A stretch of 52,475 nucleotides of DNA from Phycisphaerae bacterium (lineage in GTDB: Bacteria > Planctomycetota > Phycisphaerae > UBA1845 > Fen-1342), in assembly GCA_030612705.1 (NCBI GenBank), contig JAUWNI010000010.1, positions 1 through 52,475 on the forward strand, written 5' to 3'. How positions within the stretch are numbered: position 1 is the stretch's first letter; each line of letters opens with the position of its first letter. Positions 34,128 through 41,726 of this stretch are shown here, piece after piece. The position numbers and the translations under genes were made by a program. The notes beneath the pieces were generated by a model. The model had not been told where the DNA came from. It ran no database searches and was given only the letters and a program-made list of their open reading frames with translations.

Positions 34128-34565
34128 ATGCCGCTCGCCAACTGGTTCTTTAAGGACCTGATCGATCCGCTGGGGCTCTTCGGCCTGTCCGCCCAGACGA
34201 TGTTCATGCTGCGTTTCATGGTGCAGTGGTTCGCTTCCGAACGACGTGGACGCAGCTACGTCCCCATCGCCTTCTGGTACTTCAGCCTGATCGGCGGCCT
34301 GATGACGTTCGCGTACGCGTACCTGCGCCAGGAGCCGGTCTTCATGCTCGCCCAGGGGCTGGGCATCACGATCTACGTCCGCAACCTCGTCCTGATCTAC
34401 CGCCGCCGATCCCGCTATCGCCGCCGGCGCACGCTCGACAACCAATCCGCCGAGCCCGGAAACGTAGCGACCGGCGCCTCAGCCGGCCAAATTAAGGATG
34501 TAGCGGCCGACGCCCCCGCCGGCCGAACTAAGGATGTAGCGAAAGATGCCCCCGCCGGCCGTTAA
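34128..34565 (+). CDS. LAB_N (lipid A biosynthesis N-terminal)-domain membrane protein with REP-encoded tail
   Basis: 145 residues. The first 95 match the small LAB_N membrane domain: GLSAQTMFMLRFMVQWFASE, RGRSYVPIAFWYFSLIGGLM and PVFMLAQGLGITIYVRNLVL, with three membrane helices. This domain is found near lipid A and glycosyltransferase genes and is related to SWEET/PQ-loop-like three-helix bundles; its exact role is unknown. The C-terminal 34 residues are three 12-residue repeats (xVAxxAxAGxxK) encoded by three GTAGCG hairpin repeats, so the tail appears to be DNA-repeat-derived. No neighbour shares it. It converges with the polymerase gene downstream. Confidence 0.82.
   Translation: MPLANWFFKDLIDPLGLFGLSAQTMFMLRFMVQWFASERRGRSYVPIAFWYFSLIGGLMTFAYAYLRQEPVFMLAQGLGITIYVRNLVLIYRRRSRYRRRRTLDNQSAEPGNVATGASAGQIKDVAADAPAGRTKDVAKDAPAGR
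34461..34565 (+). repeat. Three tandem 36-base GTAGCG units inside a gene
   Basis: Units at 34461-34496, 34497-34532 and 34533-34565 each contain GTAGCG followed by a GC-rich CCGCCGGCC-type end, joined by ACTAAGGAT or ATTAAGGAT. They encode the C-terminus of the LAB_N protein, including its stop. Confidence 0.65.
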
Positions 34566-34609
34566 CCCGCGAAGCCTCTCCAGATTTCCACGCCCTGCGA
34601 GGCACAAGG

Positions 34610-34638
34610 GTGCCACGGACAAGCTATGCTTGTCCGTG
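34610..34638. repeat. Hairpin GTGCCACGGACAAGC
   Basis: CACGGACAAGC and GCTTGTCCGTG form a stem with a two- to three-base loop. It is a sequence relative of the hairpin at 12100-12124 (CACGGGCAAGCT). It lies between the converging LAB_N and polymerase genes and might help end both transcripts. Confidence 0.5.
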
Positions 34639-34705
34639 CGTCTCGAACCAACTCCACACTTCCACACCCCGCGAGGCGCGGGCCGTTACAATTCCATCAG
34701 TCCTT

Positions 34706-35980
34706 TCAAGAAACCTGGTCCGTCACAACAACTTGCCTCCAACGCCGGATGCGTCTATCCGCTTTCCGGATGTCCGGGTCCGGGAGTTCCGGGATATTGG
34801 TGAACGATATCCGCATCGGCGCGGTGCCGCGCGAGTTGTGCATGCTGCCCAGGTAAACGGCATTCTCGCCGAAGCGGGCGTTCAAGTCGTCGATGATCCG
34901 CGACAAACGCACGCGCTTGCGTTCTTCCGTAAACAACGACGGCGCCACATAACACTGGGCGACCAGACGTTCCAAAACCACGCCCACCTTGGAGGGCCGC
35001 CCCGCCGGGTGGGCTTGCCACAGCCGCGAAAACGCCTCCATCAATGTGATCGTATCCTGGCACAACTCCAGATTCTGATAGGCTTTCCACCATTTCCGCG
35101 GCGAGTAGGCAACCCGCACGTGCAACCTGCGCGTCCAGTAGCCTTTGGAACGCATCCGGGCCGCCGCCTTGTGTAATAGCCGCACCAGCACGGCCCGCGC
35201 CCCGGTTTCGTCGCGATATTCGGGGGGCAGCACGTGCGAATGGCCGATCGAGCGGCGTTTGGTCGGCACCTCCGGCAACTCATGCCCGCGCAGCCAATAC
35301 CACCAGCGCTCCCCGACGATCCCGTTCCAGATTTCCTTCAACTCGGCGACCGACAGCTCGCAGAGCTGCTTGACCGAATGGACGCCGTGGTAACGCAAGC
35401 GGTGAAACATCCCCGCCCCGATGCCCGGCAGATCGGGCAATTCGAGCGCGTATAACTTGTGCGGCAAATCCCGCGGCTCGATCAGCATCAACCCGTCCGG
35501 CTTTTCCATGTTGCCGGCGACCTTGGCCAAAAGGCGGTTCGGCGCGACGCCGATCGAGCACGTCAGGCACCGCCCGCACTCGCGGCGCAACGCGGCTTTA
35601 ACTTCGAGCGCCTTTCCGGTCGCCTGGGCCGGGCGTCTCTCCCCCGCCATCAGCCGACACGACACTTCATCGATCGACATCACCGCATCGACGTGCAGGC
35701 ACGACTCGATCGCGTCGAGGATCTTGTGATGCGTCTGGACATACAACGGCGGGCGGGCCTCGACGATCCGCAACTCGGGGCACAATCTGCGGGCCTCGTA
35801 CACGGGCGTGCCGGTTTTCACGCCGCGGCGCCGGGCTTCGTAACTGGTGGCGATGCAGCAGGTGCTCTCGGCCAGGACCGGCACGACCCCAACCGGCACC
35901 CCGCGCAGCTCGGGCCGCATCTGCTGCTCGACGGAGGCGAAATACGCATTCATATCGATAAACATGGTCGTCAGTTCCAT
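34706..35980 (-). CDS. dinB: Y-family DNA polymerase (Pol IV/DinB type)
   Basis: 424 residues from ATG at 35980, with GGAG nine bases upstream. Catalytic motifs: MFIDMNAYFASVEQQ (first Asp and the Tyr/Phe steric gate), IATSYEARRRGVKTGTPVYE, and MSIDEVSCRL (Asp-Glu pair). Helix-hairpin-helix elements follow (LPDLPGIGAGMFHRLRYHG), then a little-finger domain. It copies past DNA lesions with low fidelity. It has about 70 residues more than a minimal DinB, with a basic C-terminus (RKADRRIRRWRQVVVTDQVS) and no clear clamp-binding peptide. The active site appears intact. A UmuC or ImuB assignment is less likely because the catalytic residues are all there and no imuA is adjacent. Confidence 0.86.
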   Translation of the reverse strand: MELTTMFIDMNAYFASVEQQMRPELRGVPVGVVPVLAESTCCIATSYEARRRGVKTGTPVYEARRLCPELRIVEARPPLYVQTHHKILDAIESCLHVDAVMSIDEVSCRLMAGERRPAQATGKALEVKAALRRECGRCLTCSIGVAPNRLLAKVAGNMEKPDGLMLIEPRDLPHKLYALELPDLPGIGAGMFHRLRYHGVHSVKQLCELSVAELKEIWNGIVGERWWYWLRGHELPEVPTKRRSIGHSHVLPPEYRDETGARAVLVRLLHKAAARMRSKGYWTRRLHVRVAYSPRKWWKAYQNLELCQDTITLMEAFSRLWQAHPAGRPSKVGVVLERLVAQCYVAPSLFTEERKRVRLSRIIDDLNARFGENAVYLGSMHNSRGTAPMRISFTNIPELPDPDIRKADRRIRRWRQVVVTDQVS

Positions 35981-36153
35981 CAGCCCATCTCCATTCCGCG
36001 CGATCGACTCGATGCCCGCCTGTAGCCTAACACATACCTAACAAATGTCAAGGCCAACACAATTTCGTGCGGGAAGAAGACAGATCAGCCCCCCGTTGTT
36101 CGGCGACATGCAACAATGCCGGATACGCCATAACAGTCCGCCGCAAAAGTCAT

Positions 36154-36233
36154 GTAGCGGCCTGCGCCTCGCGGGCCGAACGCCCAAAGCGGCGTTTCCG
36201 GCCTATTACGGCCGGCGAGGCGCCGGCCGCTAC
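36154..36233. repeat. GTAG...CTAC REP-like inverted pair
   Basis: It opens GTAGCGGCCTGCGCCTCGCG and closes GGCGCCGGCCGCTAC. Both halves are hairpins: GCCTGCGCCTCGCGGGC, then GGCCGGCGAGGCGCCGGCC. It resembles a BIME. It lies downstream of the membrane-protein gene, in a spacer (35981-36279) with no other feature. Confidence 0.65.
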
Positions 36234-36279
36234 AGCCTATGGGTGCCGCCGACTTTTGCGGCTGATTGAGAAATGCTGG

Positions 36280-37128
36280 TTAGAACTGCACTTTCACAAT
36301 TGGTTTGATCGCCAGTGCCGCCAGAATCGAGACAATAAAGAACGTCAGCCACCACGGAATCTCGAGCCCGAACAGCGTGTTGACGCGCGAGCCGTAGTTG
36401 ATCGAAATCGCCCGGATAGGCGAATTGGCGGCAAACCCCGGCTCGCCGGGGTACAGCAACCTGTCCCAGAAGCTCGTACCCGGGCGCAGCGGGCACACAA
36501 ACACGAGCTCATCGGTGCCGCCGGTGCTGCTCACCGCCAATTGTTTCTCGGCAACTTCCCTCTCGCCAAGCGTGAAACTTAACTGTAATGGATTGTTGGC
36601 GGTCGCGGCCTCTTGTGGGCAGATGCGCCAGGTAATCGTGTGATCGTGCGAGTTGCGCACTGTCGACTCGATTGTAATCGCGTCCGGTGCATTGAGTTCG
36701 AGCGGCGGCCCGTCCCAGGCCTCCGGCGTCAGTGTGACCTCCACCAGCGCCGCCTGACCGGGCGCCAGCGGACGGAACTCGTACCACATTGCCATTTGCG
36801 CCAGCAGAAACACGAATGGGATGATCAGCACGACCAGTGGCGGCAGCGAATACCACAATCGCAGCCCCGAGGCCTTGAACAGTGAGAGCTGCGCGCCGAA
36901 CACGCTGCGCAAATCGTCCTTGAACAGGCGCATCGCCAACAGGCTGGCTCGGACCTGGTCGGCAACGCGTTTCAGCCCGGCCTGATTGGACGAATAGCGG
37001 AACGCGATCGCCGCCAGTATGCCGGCCACGATCGAGATGACGATCAGCGCCACCTGCGCCGGCAACTCTGCAAAGGGCGCCAGCACCACACTCGTCAGCT
37101 TCGACAAAATCGCGTTGAGAACGTTCAT
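36280..37128 (-). CDS. Membrane protein with Oxa1/EMC3-like topology and an external beta domain
   Basis: 282 residues from ATG at 37128. There is an N-terminal helix (VALIVISIVAGILAAIAFRY), then a cytosolic basic helical hairpin (SSNQAGLKRVADQVRASLLAMRLFKDDL) and a second helix (WYSLPPLVVLIIPFVFLLAQ). Next come about 120 residues of extracytoplasmic beta-rich sequence (AALVEVTLTPEAWDGPPLEL), and a last helix (WWLTFFIVSILAALAIKPIV). The helix-hairpin-helix start is like DUF106/EMC3 members of the Oxa1 insertase superfamily, although this is by topology and residue pattern only. It is the last gene of a five-gene run with the phosphatase-superfamily proteins. Confidence 0.62.
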   Translation of the reverse strand: MNVLNAILSKLTSVVLAPFAELPAQVALIVISIVAGILAAIAFRYSSNQAGLKRVADQVRASLLAMRLFKDDLRSVFGAQLSLFKASGLRLWYSLPPLVVLIIPFVFLLAQMAMWYEFRPLAPGQAALVEVTLTPEAWDGPPLELNAPDAITIESTVRNSHDHTITWRICPQEAATANNPLQLSFTLGEREVAEKQLAVSSTGGTDELVFVCPLRPGTSFWDRLLYPGEPGFAANSPIRAISINYGSRVNTLFGLEIPWWLTFFIVSILAALAIKPIVKVQF

Positions 37129-37161
37129 GCGTATTCGCGTGCCTTCAAGGGGGAAAGTGCA

Positions 37162-37353
37162 CTACTCGATATATCCCAGACCGCGCAGGCGCTCCTCGAG
37201 TTGCTCATCGTTCTCCGCGTCCTCGAGCTTGGCCAACTCCTTTTCGAGCACGTTCGTGATGAACTCCTCGACCGAGGAATAGCCGGCCTTGTCGGCCACC
37301 GCCTTCAGGCGATCGTGGAGCGCCTTTTCAATCTTGATCTTCGCACCAAACAT
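37162..37353 (-). CDS. Small ribbon-helix-helix-like protein
   Basis: 63 residues. AKIKIEKALHDRLKAVADK and SSVEEFITNVLEKELAKLED give the strand-helix-helix pattern of CopG/Arc-type dimers, which usually bind DNA. The C-terminus is unusual: after an acidic linker it ends with ERLRGLGYIE, a motif that also ends the catalytic domain of the sulfatase-like proteins of this genome (LESLGYVG). It sits 33 bases from each neighbour in the operon. It may be an autoregulator or a cytosolic scaffold. Confidence 0.72.
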   Translation of the reverse strand: MFGAKIKIEKALHDRLKAVADKAGYSSVEEFITNVLEKELAKLEDAENDEQLEERLRGLGYIE

Positions 37354-37386
37354 GTTCTCTCTCTCTTGCGCCGGTTCCGGCCCAAA

Positions 37387-39486
37387 CTACCCGCCCTCCA
37401 GCGGTACCTTCTCGCCGAAAATGTTCCGGCCGACCATTGTTTTCGGCGTTTCGATCCCAAACAGATGCAACAGGGCCGGCCCCAGATCGCTGAGCTCGGG
37501 GTCGTCCACGGTCAGCTTCATGTTGCTGACGATAATGCCGGGGACCAGGTTGGCGGCGATGCAATGGTCGCCGCTCCAGCGGTCCTTGTTGTCCTCGAAC
37601 AGCCCCTTGCCGATCCCACCCAGTGCCGTCGCCCAACTGGCCCGATGGCTGCGCGTGTAGCCGATCAGCATGTCCGGCGCGATCTCGGGGTCGGCGTTGG
37701 GATAGTCGTCGAAGGTGAAGTAAATCTTCTCGATCACTTTCGAGCCGTCATCGTCCCGCACCTGCTCCAGCTTCGAGGCGATCTCCTCCATCAGCCGCCT
37801 GCGCTGCTCCTGCGAAACGACGCCGTATTTCTCGCGCCCTTTCAGGTTGACGTACAAACAGTTCAACCCCAATGCGTAAACCTGTGTGTCTTTGAACTTA
37901 ATGTTGAACAGTTGCTCGCGACGACCCTGCCGGCCCATGTCCTTGACGGTCATGTAGCCGTTCTCCACCAGCCAGTTGTTCACGTTGAAGCCCCGCCGAA
38001 AGCTGCAAAAGCCGTGATCCGACATGGCGATCAGGATGTCGTTGTCGTCCATGACCTCGAACGCTTCACCGAGCCGAGCGTCCATCTCTTCGTACGTATT
38101 GCGAATAACGTCGTCGTACTTACCTTCCTGCTCCGGCCTGCGCCCCGGGTGGAGCGGGTCCATGTCACGCCAGAAGATGTGCGCCAACTGGTCGGTGTGC
38201 CCGAAATAGAAAAATAAGAACCCGCTCTTGAAGTGCTCGAGCGCGTCGTGGTACTGCCTCGTACGCTCCTCCACGAGCAGGTGAACCATTTGCAGAAACT
38301 CATCCTCGTTGAGGGCCTGCGGTTTTGACCGCAACGCCTTGGTGTCTTCCGGAATCCCGGCCGTATACATCCCCCCCATTCCGGTCGTCGCCGCCACCTC
38401 CGCCGCCCACTCCGGCGGATAACTGATCGGGTTGGCCGGATGGACCGGATCGATGTTGAGCGGGGTCACGTAAATATTCAGCTTCGGATGAACCTCTTTA
38501 ACATATAGCCGAACGATCGCGTGCAGCGAAGTCGGCAGCCCCATCGCGCCGACCACGGTCGAACCCGGCAGCCCGGTCTTGAACTCGATCGAGATCCAAT
38601 CGGTCCACTCGCCCTCCTTGAGCAGCAGCTTCTCATCCCCGACCGTCACCGTGATCGCATCCTCGACCGGGTCGCGAACAATCTCCAACTCGACGGTCAT
38701 CTTCGGCGGCTTCTCGCCGGGCGGCACATCGAGCAGGTAATTCTCCGGTCCTTCCAGCTTGGCGATCACACGGTCTTTCTCGACGTCGAGCCGTATGAAC
38801 TGCCCACCGCCGACCGACTTCGACTCCCGCCTCAGATCCTCCTTGAAAACCGTGAACTCGCCGTAGGTCCCCAGCAAATCAGGCGTGCCCATCCCCGAGA
38901 GAACCTTGAACTCACCAGACCCCGGCGACTCCTCGGGCGGCGGATAATTCGCCGGCATCCGGTAAATCGTCGTCGTGATCCCATTCTTTACCATATGGTT
39001 CCAGAAAGCGTCGCCCCGCCGCAGGTTCTCGATCCCGCCCGAATCCAGCGGGATCCGCCACCGCCCGAACGTCCAGGCCTTGTCCGGATCCGCCGGCCCG
39101 AACGCCTGCGACGTGGACAGGAACGGCTGTACCGGCCAGGCCGAACCCTCCGGATTCGGCTTGCGATGAATGAAGTCATAAATCTGGTGTGTGCCCGGCC
39201 GCGAGCCCGAAATGAAATTCGCCCAGGCCACCGGACTCTGCGGCGGCATGCTGGTGCCGAACGGGGAATAGTCGCCCAGCGCCGCCAGTCGGCTGAAATT
39301 CGGCAGCCGATCCTCGTCCATCAGACGCTCGAGCAGGATCGGGTCGAGCCCGTCCATCCCGAGCACCAGTACCTTTACATCGCTGGGATTCTCGACCTGC
39401 TCGCCCGAGCTACAGGACGGCAGCAACGAGAAAAACGGAACCAGGCTCAGCAAAACGAGTGTTTTCAGGTAACCTTCTCGGAACAC
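37387..39486 (-). CDS. Alkaline-phosphatase-superfamily lipoprotein (phosphodiesterase/pyrophosphatase-like)
   Basis: 699 residues. The start is a GTG at 39486 with GGAAAG upstream. It lies inside the end of the previous gene (22-base overlap). A lipobox follows (LVPFFSLLPSC). The type I phosphodiesterase fold shows as VLVLGMDGLDPILLERLMDE (metal Asp), a nucleophile segment MPPQSPVAWANFISGSRPG with Ser in the usual position, LFFYFGHTDQLAHIFWRDMD and MSDHGFCSFRRGFNVNNWL (metal Asp-His). The metal site is complete, so it should be an active phosphatase, diesterase or transferase facing the periplasm. A region between about 225 and 390 is specific to this family. It is paralogous to the next gene upstream. 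Confidence 0.85.
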   Translation of the reverse strand: MFREGYLKTLVLLSLVPFFSLLPSCSSGEQVENPSDVKVLVLGMDGLDPILLERLMDEDRLPNFSRLAALGDYSPFGTSMPPQSPVAWANFISGSRPGTHQIYDFIHRKPNPEGSAWPVQPFLSTSQAFGPADPDKAWTFGRWRIPLDSGGIENLRRGDAFWNHMVKNGITTTIYRMPANYPPPEESPGSGEFKVLSGMGTPDLLGTYGEFTVFKEDLRRESKSVGGGQFIRLDVEKDRVIAKLEGPENYLLDVPPGEKPPKMTVELEIVRDPVEDAITVTVGDEKLLLKEGEWTDWISIEFKTGLPGSTVVGAMGLPTSLHAIVRLYVKEVHPKLNIYVTPLNIDPVHPANPISYPPEWAAEVAATTGMGGMYTAGIPEDTKALRSKPQALNEDEFLQMVHLLVEERTRQYHDALEHFKSGFLFFYFGHTDQLAHIFWRDMDPLHPGRRPEQEGKYDDVIRNTYEEMDARLGEAFEVMDDNDILIAMSDHGFCSFRRGFNVNNWLVENGYMTVKDMGRQGRREQLFNIKFKDTQVYALGLNCLYVNLKGREKYGVVSQEQRRRLMEEIASKLEQVRDDDGSKVIEKIYFTFDDYPNADPEIAPDMLIGYTRSHRASWATALGGIGKGLFEDNKDRWSGDHCIAANLVPGIIVSNMKLTVDDPELSDLGPALLHLFGIETPKTMVGRNIFGEKVPLEGG

Positions 39487-41726
39487 AGCAGTGACTTTCC
39501 GTCCATGTACTTGGGTTTGTCCACGCCGAACAGTTCGAGCGTCGTCGGTGCCAGATCGATGATATTCGCGTTTTCGGGATTCAGTTCCAGATTACTAAAC
39601 AGCACTCCCGGAGTCAGTGCCGGATGCACGCAGTGATCTCCGCTCCAGGCTTTCACGTTGTCGGCGAAGACCTTCGGGCCGCACTTGCCGATCGCCGCAT
39701 CCCACGACACGCGCCAACCCTCGCTATAGCCGACGATCACGTCGGGGGCGTTTTCCGTATACGGGCCTTTGTAGACTGACGTGCTCGTTACCGCCTCCTT
39801 GATCGCGACCGCGTCCTTCTCTTCGTCCACCAGCCCGGTCAGCTTCTCGGCCAACTCCTCTATGAGCGCCTTCGCCGCCTTGCCCGGCTCGACGATGCCG
39901 TCCGCCTCGCGGCCTTTCTGATTGATGTATATCCCCGCCAGCCCCACCGCATAGGCCCGCGTCTGACTCCAGTCGATGTCCGCCAGGTACGACTTGTCCG
40001 CGACCGTCTTGCCGTCCTTCAGCTTCAGATACCCGTTCTCACGCAGCCAGGTGTTCAGGTCCACCCCGCGGCGGAACGTCTTGAAGCCGTGGTCCGACAT
40101 CACGAACAGCGCCGTCTTTTCGTCAAGTTGCGCCATCGTCCGGCCGACCAGGTCGTCCATCCGTTGGTACATTTCCTTGATGGTGTCGCGGTGCGACTCG
40201 CGCTGCTCGTCGGTCAGGGCCGGGTGCTTGTCATCAATGAACCGGAAGAACATGTGCTGGATGCGGTCGGGCCCGTCGAAGACGCATACGACCGTGCCGC
40301 GCCTTATCCGATTGAGCGCGTCGAAGAACATCTTCTCGCGCTCCTCGTGAATGTCGTACGCCTGTTCGAGAAACGCATCCTCGCTCATCAGCTTCTCGGA
40401 TAGCGACCAGGTATCCTCCGCCAATCCCAGCGTCGAGAACGAACCCTGCCGCCGCGCCAGATAGCTCGAAAATACCACCGGATGCGAGATCGGCATCACC
40501 GGCTTGTCGGGATCGACCTGCAACGGCGTGCAGTACATCTCGAACGGCTTGGCAAACCGCTTCAGGTAAAACTTGCAGATGCCGCGTACCTTGAAGCCCG
40601 GTGCCGCCTTGAACTCGATCTTCACCCAGTCGCTGTGCTCGTTCAGCTTTAATGAAACCTGCTGACCGTTGACGTGCAAAGTCGCGCCGGGCTTGCCGTT
40701 CTTGTTCTCGGTGATCTTGAACGGCAGCCGCAGTTCGGCACCGTCGGCCCGCAGGCTGTTAGCCGGCCCGCGCAGGTACGACCGCACGCTGCTGCTGTTG
40801 CGATGCACGAGGATCCGGTCGCCGCCGACGTCGCCGTCCATCGTCGCCCCGGTCTCGCCCTCCTCGACGTAATACGAGAACATCCCCTGCGTCCCGCGCA
40901 GATCGGGCACGCACATCGCCGAAAGCTGCAAACCCTTGAACTTGTCCGGCGGGAACGTGATCGGCACCCGCAAAATCAAGCTCGTCAGACCGTTCTCACC
41001 CAGCACCGTCCAAAACGGCTTGCTCTTGCGCAGTGGCGTGATCTCCGGCTTGCTCAGCGGAATCAAGTATTTACCCAGCTTCAGCTTGCGACGCGGCTCG
41101 GCCATCCGTACCGACGAAATCGTCGGATGATAGCTCGGCGTCCGCGCGATGAAGTCAAAAATGTTGTGCTTGCCCGGATTCGTCCCCGTGCTGAACGATG
41201 CCCACGCGACCGGCGAAATCGGCGGCCAGGTCGAGCCCAGTCGCAGGTACGTCCCTTGCTCTTTCAGCTTCGCCAGGTTCGGCAACAATCCTTCTTTCAG
41301 AAACCGCTCGGTCAGCGTCGGTTCAAGACCGTCCAGCCCGAGGACCACGACCCGCTTGACCTTCGCCTTGGCGTAACGCTTGCGGCCGCGAATCGCCCAC
41401 CACAGCAGGAAAAACGGAAAAAAAACGATGATCGCGATCGCCGAGGCCAGCGCGATGAAAATCGCAAAGAACGAACTCAGCAGCGCGATCCCGGCCCCCG
41501 GCCCGATGTAGGCCAATTGCTCGGCCGCACCCGAATCAGATACTTCGCCACGCAACAGCAAGTAGACGCAAAAAACGATCACACTCGCCAAAATCCGCGT
41601 CAGCGTCGTATTACCCACTGTCCGAATCGACGAGAATGCCCAGCGCGCGTCAGCGCGCCAAGCCCGACACCGCGGCATTTGCAGTTGCACTGTGAACATC
41701 CGTCTCACTGTATTATTCCAAATCAC
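39465..41726 (-). CDS. Membrane-anchored alkaline-phosphatase-superfamily protein
   Basis: Up to 753 residues. The start is uncertain: GTG at 41726 would overlap the previous stop (GTGA), and an ATG lies at 41699. The first 50 residues are poorly protein-like and cross a GCGCGC palindrome. Two membrane regions follow (ILASVIVFCVYLLL; GIALLSSFFAIFIALASAIA...FFPFFLLWWAI). The catalytic domain has VVVLGLDGLEPTLTERFLKE, TWPPISPVAWASFSTGTNPG (nucleophile Ser), VCVFDGPDRIQHMFFRFID and VMSDHGFKTFRRGVDLNTWL. It is a paralogue of 37387-39486, with the same LFGVDKP-type ending. The two may act in series or as a heterodimer. Substrate unknown. Confidence 0.82.
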   Translation of the reverse strand: MIWNNTVRRMFTVQLQMPRCRAWRADARWAFSSIRTVGNTTLTRILASVIVFCVYLLLRGEVSDSGAAEQLAYIGPGAGIALLSSFFAIFIALASAIAIIVFFPFFLLWWAIRGRKRYAKAKVKRVVVLGLDGLEPTLTERFLKEGLLPNLAKLKEQGTYLRLGSTWPPISPVAWASFSTGTNPGKHNIFDFIARTPSYHPTISSVRMAEPRRKLKLGKYLIPLSKPEITPLRKSKPFWTVLGENGLTSLILRVPITFPPDKFKGLQLSAMCVPDLRGTQGMFSYYVEEGETGATMDGDVGGDRILVHRNSSSVRSYLRGPANSLRADGAELRLPFKITENKNGKPGATLHVNGQQVSLKLNEHSDWVKIEFKAAPGFKVRGICKFYLKRFAKPFEMYCTPLQVDPDKPVMPISHPVVFSSYLARRQGSFSTLGLAEDTWSLSEKLMSEDAFLEQAYDIHEEREKMFFDALNRIRRGTVVCVFDGPDRIQHMFFRFIDDKHPALTDEQRESHRDTIKEMYQRMDDLVGRTMAQLDEKTALFVMSDHGFKTFRRGVDLNTWLRENGYLKLKDGKTVADKSYLADIDWSQTRAYAVGLAGIYINQKGREADGIVEPGKAAKALIEELAEKLTGLVDEEKDAVAIKEAVTSTSVYKGPYTENAPDVIVGYSEGWRVSWDAAIGKCGPKVFADNVKAWSGDHCVHPALTPGVLFSNLELNPENANIIDLAPTTLELFGVDKPKYMDGKSLLCSEKVT

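Noticed and set aside
37201-38217. 338-codon plus-strand open frame (and similar ones at 38521-39636 and 40674-41771)
   Set aside because: Antisense of the phosphodiesterase-like genes, whose frames carry complete metal-site motifs.
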